A stretch of 64,000 nucleotides of DNA, taken from Chryseobacterium daecheongense. Lineage in GTDB: Bacteria > Bacteroidota > Bacteroidia > Flavobacteriales > Weeksellaceae. The stretch covers positions 558,001-622,000 of the forward strand of contig NZ_RJTX01000004.1 of NCBI RefSeq assembly GCF_003729955.1, given 5' to 3'. The notes beneath the pieces are model-generated. The model did no database searches. It had not been told where the DNA came from and saw only the letters and a list, made by a program, of their open reading frames with translations. A program made the translations under genes and the position numbers. Shown in pieces: positions 61,203 through 64,000 of this stretch (positions are counted from its first letter, which is position 1; every line of letters begins with the position of its first letter).

Positions 61203-63449
61203 TTATAAATTATTATTGATTGCATCCTGTGTTTTATCTACACCAAAGCTGATAAACGCTCCTACAAAAACAAACGTGTTAACCGGAGGTACTACTGCGG
61301 AATTTCTTGTTCCGTCCATAGAAAAATTATATCCGTACACATTCTTGGATCCTAAAACATTGGAAATACTCAATACGAAAACAGTAAATGCTTTGGCATC
61401 CTTTTTCCCGAGATTAGGCAAATAATTAAAGCTTACGTTTAAGGCATTATAATCTTTTAATCTTCCTTCGTGTCGGATATAATTTACTGTTTGTCCATTC
61501 ATATTTTGTGAAGCAATGTCATAATAAGGGCGTCCTTTTGCATACGTGTACGAAAGATTGATTCCTGCCTTCCACTCCGGGACGAATCTTTTGGCAACCG
61601 CCGAAATAGTATGCTCTGAAGCAAAGTTGGGCTTTAAGCTTACCGGATAATTCATGAAATCTCTTTTTGAATCGAGGAAAGAGTAACTGATCCAGTAATC
61701 TATATTTTGAAATGTTTTTTTATCTCTCCAGAAAACCTCCAGTCCTTTCGCAAAGCCATATCCGTTATTATTATCTGCGGTTTGTACATATTGATTCTGA
61801 TTATCAACATATTCAAGATTTTTGAATTTAACCAGCTGATCATATTTTTTATAAAAAGCTTCGAATCTTAAGCTCCTCCCTTCTGAAGCGCGTTGCAACT
61901 GGAAAATATAGTGTTGTGCCTTTTGAAAATCCAAGCTTGCTGGTCCGTTGATGTATTTACTTTCCGGATTCTGGTAAAAAAGCCCGTAAGCAAAAGAAGT
62001 TGTCCAATCCTGGCTTAAACGGTATGCCAACGCAAAACGGGGCGCAATATTACTTTTTCCAAGGTAAGAAGAATGCTCTGCTCTTACTCCGATTTTGGCT
62101 GATAACTGGTTGCTGAAACCTAAATCCGTTTCTACAAACACAGAGGAGATGAGATCTTTATAGTGCTTTTTCACTTCTTCAAAATTCAGCTTTTCATCGG
62201 CACTGTTTAATTCAATTCCTCCTCTTACCGCACTGATTTTGTTTACCTTTCTTTCTAAAACCGTTTTGAAATTGATATAATTACCATCTGTCAGCAAGCG
62301 TGTTTTATCGGATTCTATATCTGCTGTTTCTGTTGAAAAGTTAAGATCAGACCTGTTGAATGAATAAGATGTCCCGGCATTCAGCAAATATTTGCCGAAT
62401 TTTTGTCTGAAAGACAAGTTGTGATAGGTATTCTTCCCTTTTAGCCTCACCAGGGAAAAATCATAATCTTCCGGCTCCAGGCTTTCCGTTTTCACACCCA
62501 TCTTATTGCTGTCATACATCCCGTAATATTTAAAAAAACCACCGGATTTTGTTTTAATCCTGAAATTGAGGTCTCCATTTAAGCCTTGAGGAGCATCAAT
62601 AAAATCTGTGTTGAAGTTAAAAACTTCCTGCATCACATTCAGCATAGAATATCCCAAAGTAGCTCCATAAGAATGGTTTTTATCCTCACTTAATCTTTGA
62701 AATCCTGCGCTCAAAAAGATGGGAGAAATCCCGAAATCATAAGAGCTTTGATCCGGAAGGTCAACACTTTCCAACATTAAAGCCCCAGAAAGAGCCTGCC
62801 CGTATAATGCGGAATATCCGCCACTGGAAAAAACATTTCCTTTAAAAAGAGATGTATTGAATCTGTCTCTTCCGGCAATTCCCGGAACGGAATTTGAAAA
62901 ATAATTATTAATTAGACTTCCGTCCATAAAGATTTTAGATTCTGTGCCTGTTCCACCACGGATGAAAAGGCCTTCCGTCTCGCCAACTTTCTGCACGCCC
63001 GGAAGGAAATTTAATGCGGAAGAAATCTGTCCGTCTGCTCCAGCCGTTGTGTAAATGTCTATGGGGGTTAATAATGCGGTTGCTCTTTTTTTATCACTAG
63101 CTTCAATAGAACCGGCAGAAACTACAACGGCATTGATTTCATTGATCTGCTCTTTCAGTTCAATATTGACGGAAACATCTTGATTTTCAATAACAATTGG
63201 TTTTTCAACATCGATATAATTGGGATGAGTAAAGGTCAGGAGGTGATTTCCTTTTTCCGAAGTCTCAAAAGAGAAATTCCCGCTGGCATCTGTAGTGGCT
63301 CCGTCATAGGTGTCTTTTAATGTCACATTTACTTCTCCTACTCCTTTATTTTTATAACTTACTTTTCCGGTAATCTTCACTTGGGAGTAGCTCCAGGCAA
63401 ATGTGAGAAAAGCGATCAGAAGCAGGAATCTTTGTCCTTGTGTTTTCAT
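61203..63449 (-). CDS. TonB-dependent outer-membrane receptor
   Basis: 748 residues. Signal peptide to about AWSYSQ23, a CarboxypepD_reg-like beta domain (about 25-105, KITGKVSYKNKGVGEVNVTLKD), a plug (about 115-225, VVVSAGSIEASDKKRATALLTPIDIY and GTGTESKIFMDG) and a 22-strand barrel to the C-terminus. It imports a ligand using energy from an ExbB-ExbD-TonB complex, such as that at 31718-33790. No SusD partner or siderophore gene is adjacent, so the substrate is unknown. Confidence 0.93.
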   Translation of the reverse strand: MKTQGQRFLLLIAFLTFAWSYSQVKITGKVSYKNKGVGEVNVTLKDTYDGATTDASGNFSFETSEKGNHLLTFTHPNYIDVEKPIVIENQDVSVNIELKEQINEINAVVVSAGSIEASDKKRATALLTPIDIYTTAGADGQISSALNFLPGVQKVGETEGLFIRGGTGTESKIFMDGSLINNYFSNSVPGIAGRDRFNTSLFKGNVFSSGGYSALYGQALSGALMLESVDLPDQSSYDFGISPIFLSAGFQRLSEDKNHSYGATLGYSMLNVMQEVFNFNTDFIDAPQGLNGDLNFRIKTKSGGFFKYYGMYDSNKMGVKTESLEPEDYDFSLVRLKGKNTYHNLSFRQKFGKYLLNAGTSYSFNRSDLNFSTETADIESDKTRLLTDGNYINFKTVLERKVNKISAVRGGIELNSADEKLNFEEVKKHYKDLISSVFVETDLGFSNQLSAKIGVRAEHSSYLGKSNIAPRFALAYRLSQDWTTSFAYGLFYQNPESKYINGPASLDFQKAQHYIFQLQRASEGRSLRFEAFYKKYDQLVKFKNLEYVDNQNQYVQTADNNNGYGFAKGLEVFWRDKKTFQNIDYWISYSFLDSKRDFMNYPVSLKPNFASEHTISAVAKRFVPEWKAGINLSYTYAKGRPYYDIASQNMNGQTVNYIRHEGRLKDYNALNVSFNYLPNLGKKDAKAFTVFVLSISNVLGSKNVYGYNFSMDGTRNSAVVPPVNTFVFVGAFISFGVDKTQDAINNNL

Positions 63450-63466
63450 GGTGATTAATTTGCCGT

Positions 63467-63498
63467 CAAAAATAAGATGAAAATTAACTTTGGTTCAA
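63467..63498 (-). promoter_or_regulatory. Promoter of the TonB-dependent receptor gene
   Basis: TTG (63496-63498), 21 bases, then TATTTTTG (63467-63474) on the minus strand, 17 bases before the ATG. Confidence 0.7.
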
Positions 63499-63641
63499 TT
63501 TTTTCTGCCTGAATTGTAAAATTCCTTCACTGAACCGTAAAAACCATTTAACATAAAAAAGACCTGAAATCATAAAGCATTTTGAAAATCTTTTTTAAAT
63601 TTATAAGACTTTTAAAAAAAAATCACTTAAAATCATTTACA

Positions 63642-64000
63642 ATGAAAGGACAAACATTAGCATTATTAGCAGGATGTGCCTTATTTGCTGTTTCTTGCGG
63701 AACAACAAAAACGTACTCCATCAACGCTAAGAGCGGTACTCAAACGGGAGGAACGGCGAAGTTTACGGAAAAAGGAAATGAGGTAGTAATGACTCTTAAT
63801 GTTACCAACCTTACTCCGGGTATCCATGCCGTGCACATTCACGAAAAAGGAGATTGTTCTGCTGCTGACGGAACCTCAACGGGAGGACACTGGAATCCGG
63901 CAAAAGATGATCATGGAAAATGGGGTGCCGAACATTTCCATATGGGAGATATCGGAAACTTAGTTGCTGACCAGAGCGGAAATGCAACACTGACTTTCAA
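63642..64000 (+). CDS. sodC: Cu/Zn superoxide dismutase lipoprotein, 3' end outside window
   Basis: 119 codons visible before the right edge. A lipoprotein signal ends in AVSC (Cys19). Copper ligands His65 and His67 (AVHIHEKGDC), bridging His83 (GGHWNP), zinc ligands His91 and His100 (HFHMGD) with Asp103, and disulfide Cys72 are all present. It detoxifies superoxide at the periplasmic face. Divergent from the TonB-dependent receptor. Confidence 0.95.
   Translation, partial: MKGQTLALLAGCALFAVSCGTTKTYSINAKSGTQTGGTAKFTEKGNEVVMTLNVTNLTPGIHAVHIHEKGDCSAADGTSTGGHWNPAKDDHGKWGAEHFHMGDIGNLVADQSGNATLTF

Overview
The window reads as chromosome of a Bacteroidota bacterium of the Flavobacteriales, most likely Chryseobacterium or a close Weeksellaceae relative. 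This is inferred from protein content, not from a search. The supporting signs are low G+C, type IX secretion (T9SS) C-terminal sorting domains, SusC-like TonB receptor architecture, a near absence of Shine-Dalgarno sequences, and repeated TAnnTTTG -7 boxes upstream of genes. I see no insertion sequence, integrase, CRISPR array or rRNA.

Layout. 1-11.6 kb (minus strand) is an exported-protein cluster: a tail-fibre-like protein, a T9SS subtilase, a T9SS LamG-type protein and a giant SpvB/TcdB/Rhs protein that runs off the left edge. 12-34 kb is mostly core metabolism and housekeeping: thiL, a thioesterase, a YhiN-type flavoprotein, two thioredoxin-fold proteins, mutS, a JmjC-like cupin protein, a bestrophin channel, a TrmH-type RNA methyltransferase, CBS-nadK, fbaA, accD, a fused SpmA/SpmB-like membrane protein and an ExbB-ExbD-TonB motor. 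34-50 kb holds a DUF885 lipoprotein, DinB-like protein, nth, bcp, manC-SprT-TolC, folC, two identical tRNA-Val genes, a small lipoprotein, a glycosyltransferase/sufE operon and clpC. 50-54 kb holds mnmA and several small or unknown membrane proteins, including one with a Gly/Cys-rich tail.

54.3-60.4 kb is the most interesting stretch. It is a two-component locus: a LytS-type histidine kinase fused to a C-terminal 2TM domain, three free 2TM proteins, an isoprenylcysteine-methyltransferase-like enzyme and a LytTR response regulator. Two exported surface proteins split it into two halves. Each half has its own promoter, and both promoters carry the identical 15-mer TACCATTCGGTAAGA just upstream of the -33 box. 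This looks like an autoregulatory operator for the LytTR regulator.

60.4-64 kb holds a TPR-like exported protein, a TonB-dependent receptor and the start of a Cu/Zn superoxide dismutase lipoprotein cut by the right edge.

Several starts were moved from the longest open frame to an internal ATG because of signal peptides, lipoboxes, family alignment or promoter position; this is stated for each. Domain names rest on recognition of motifs without a database search.
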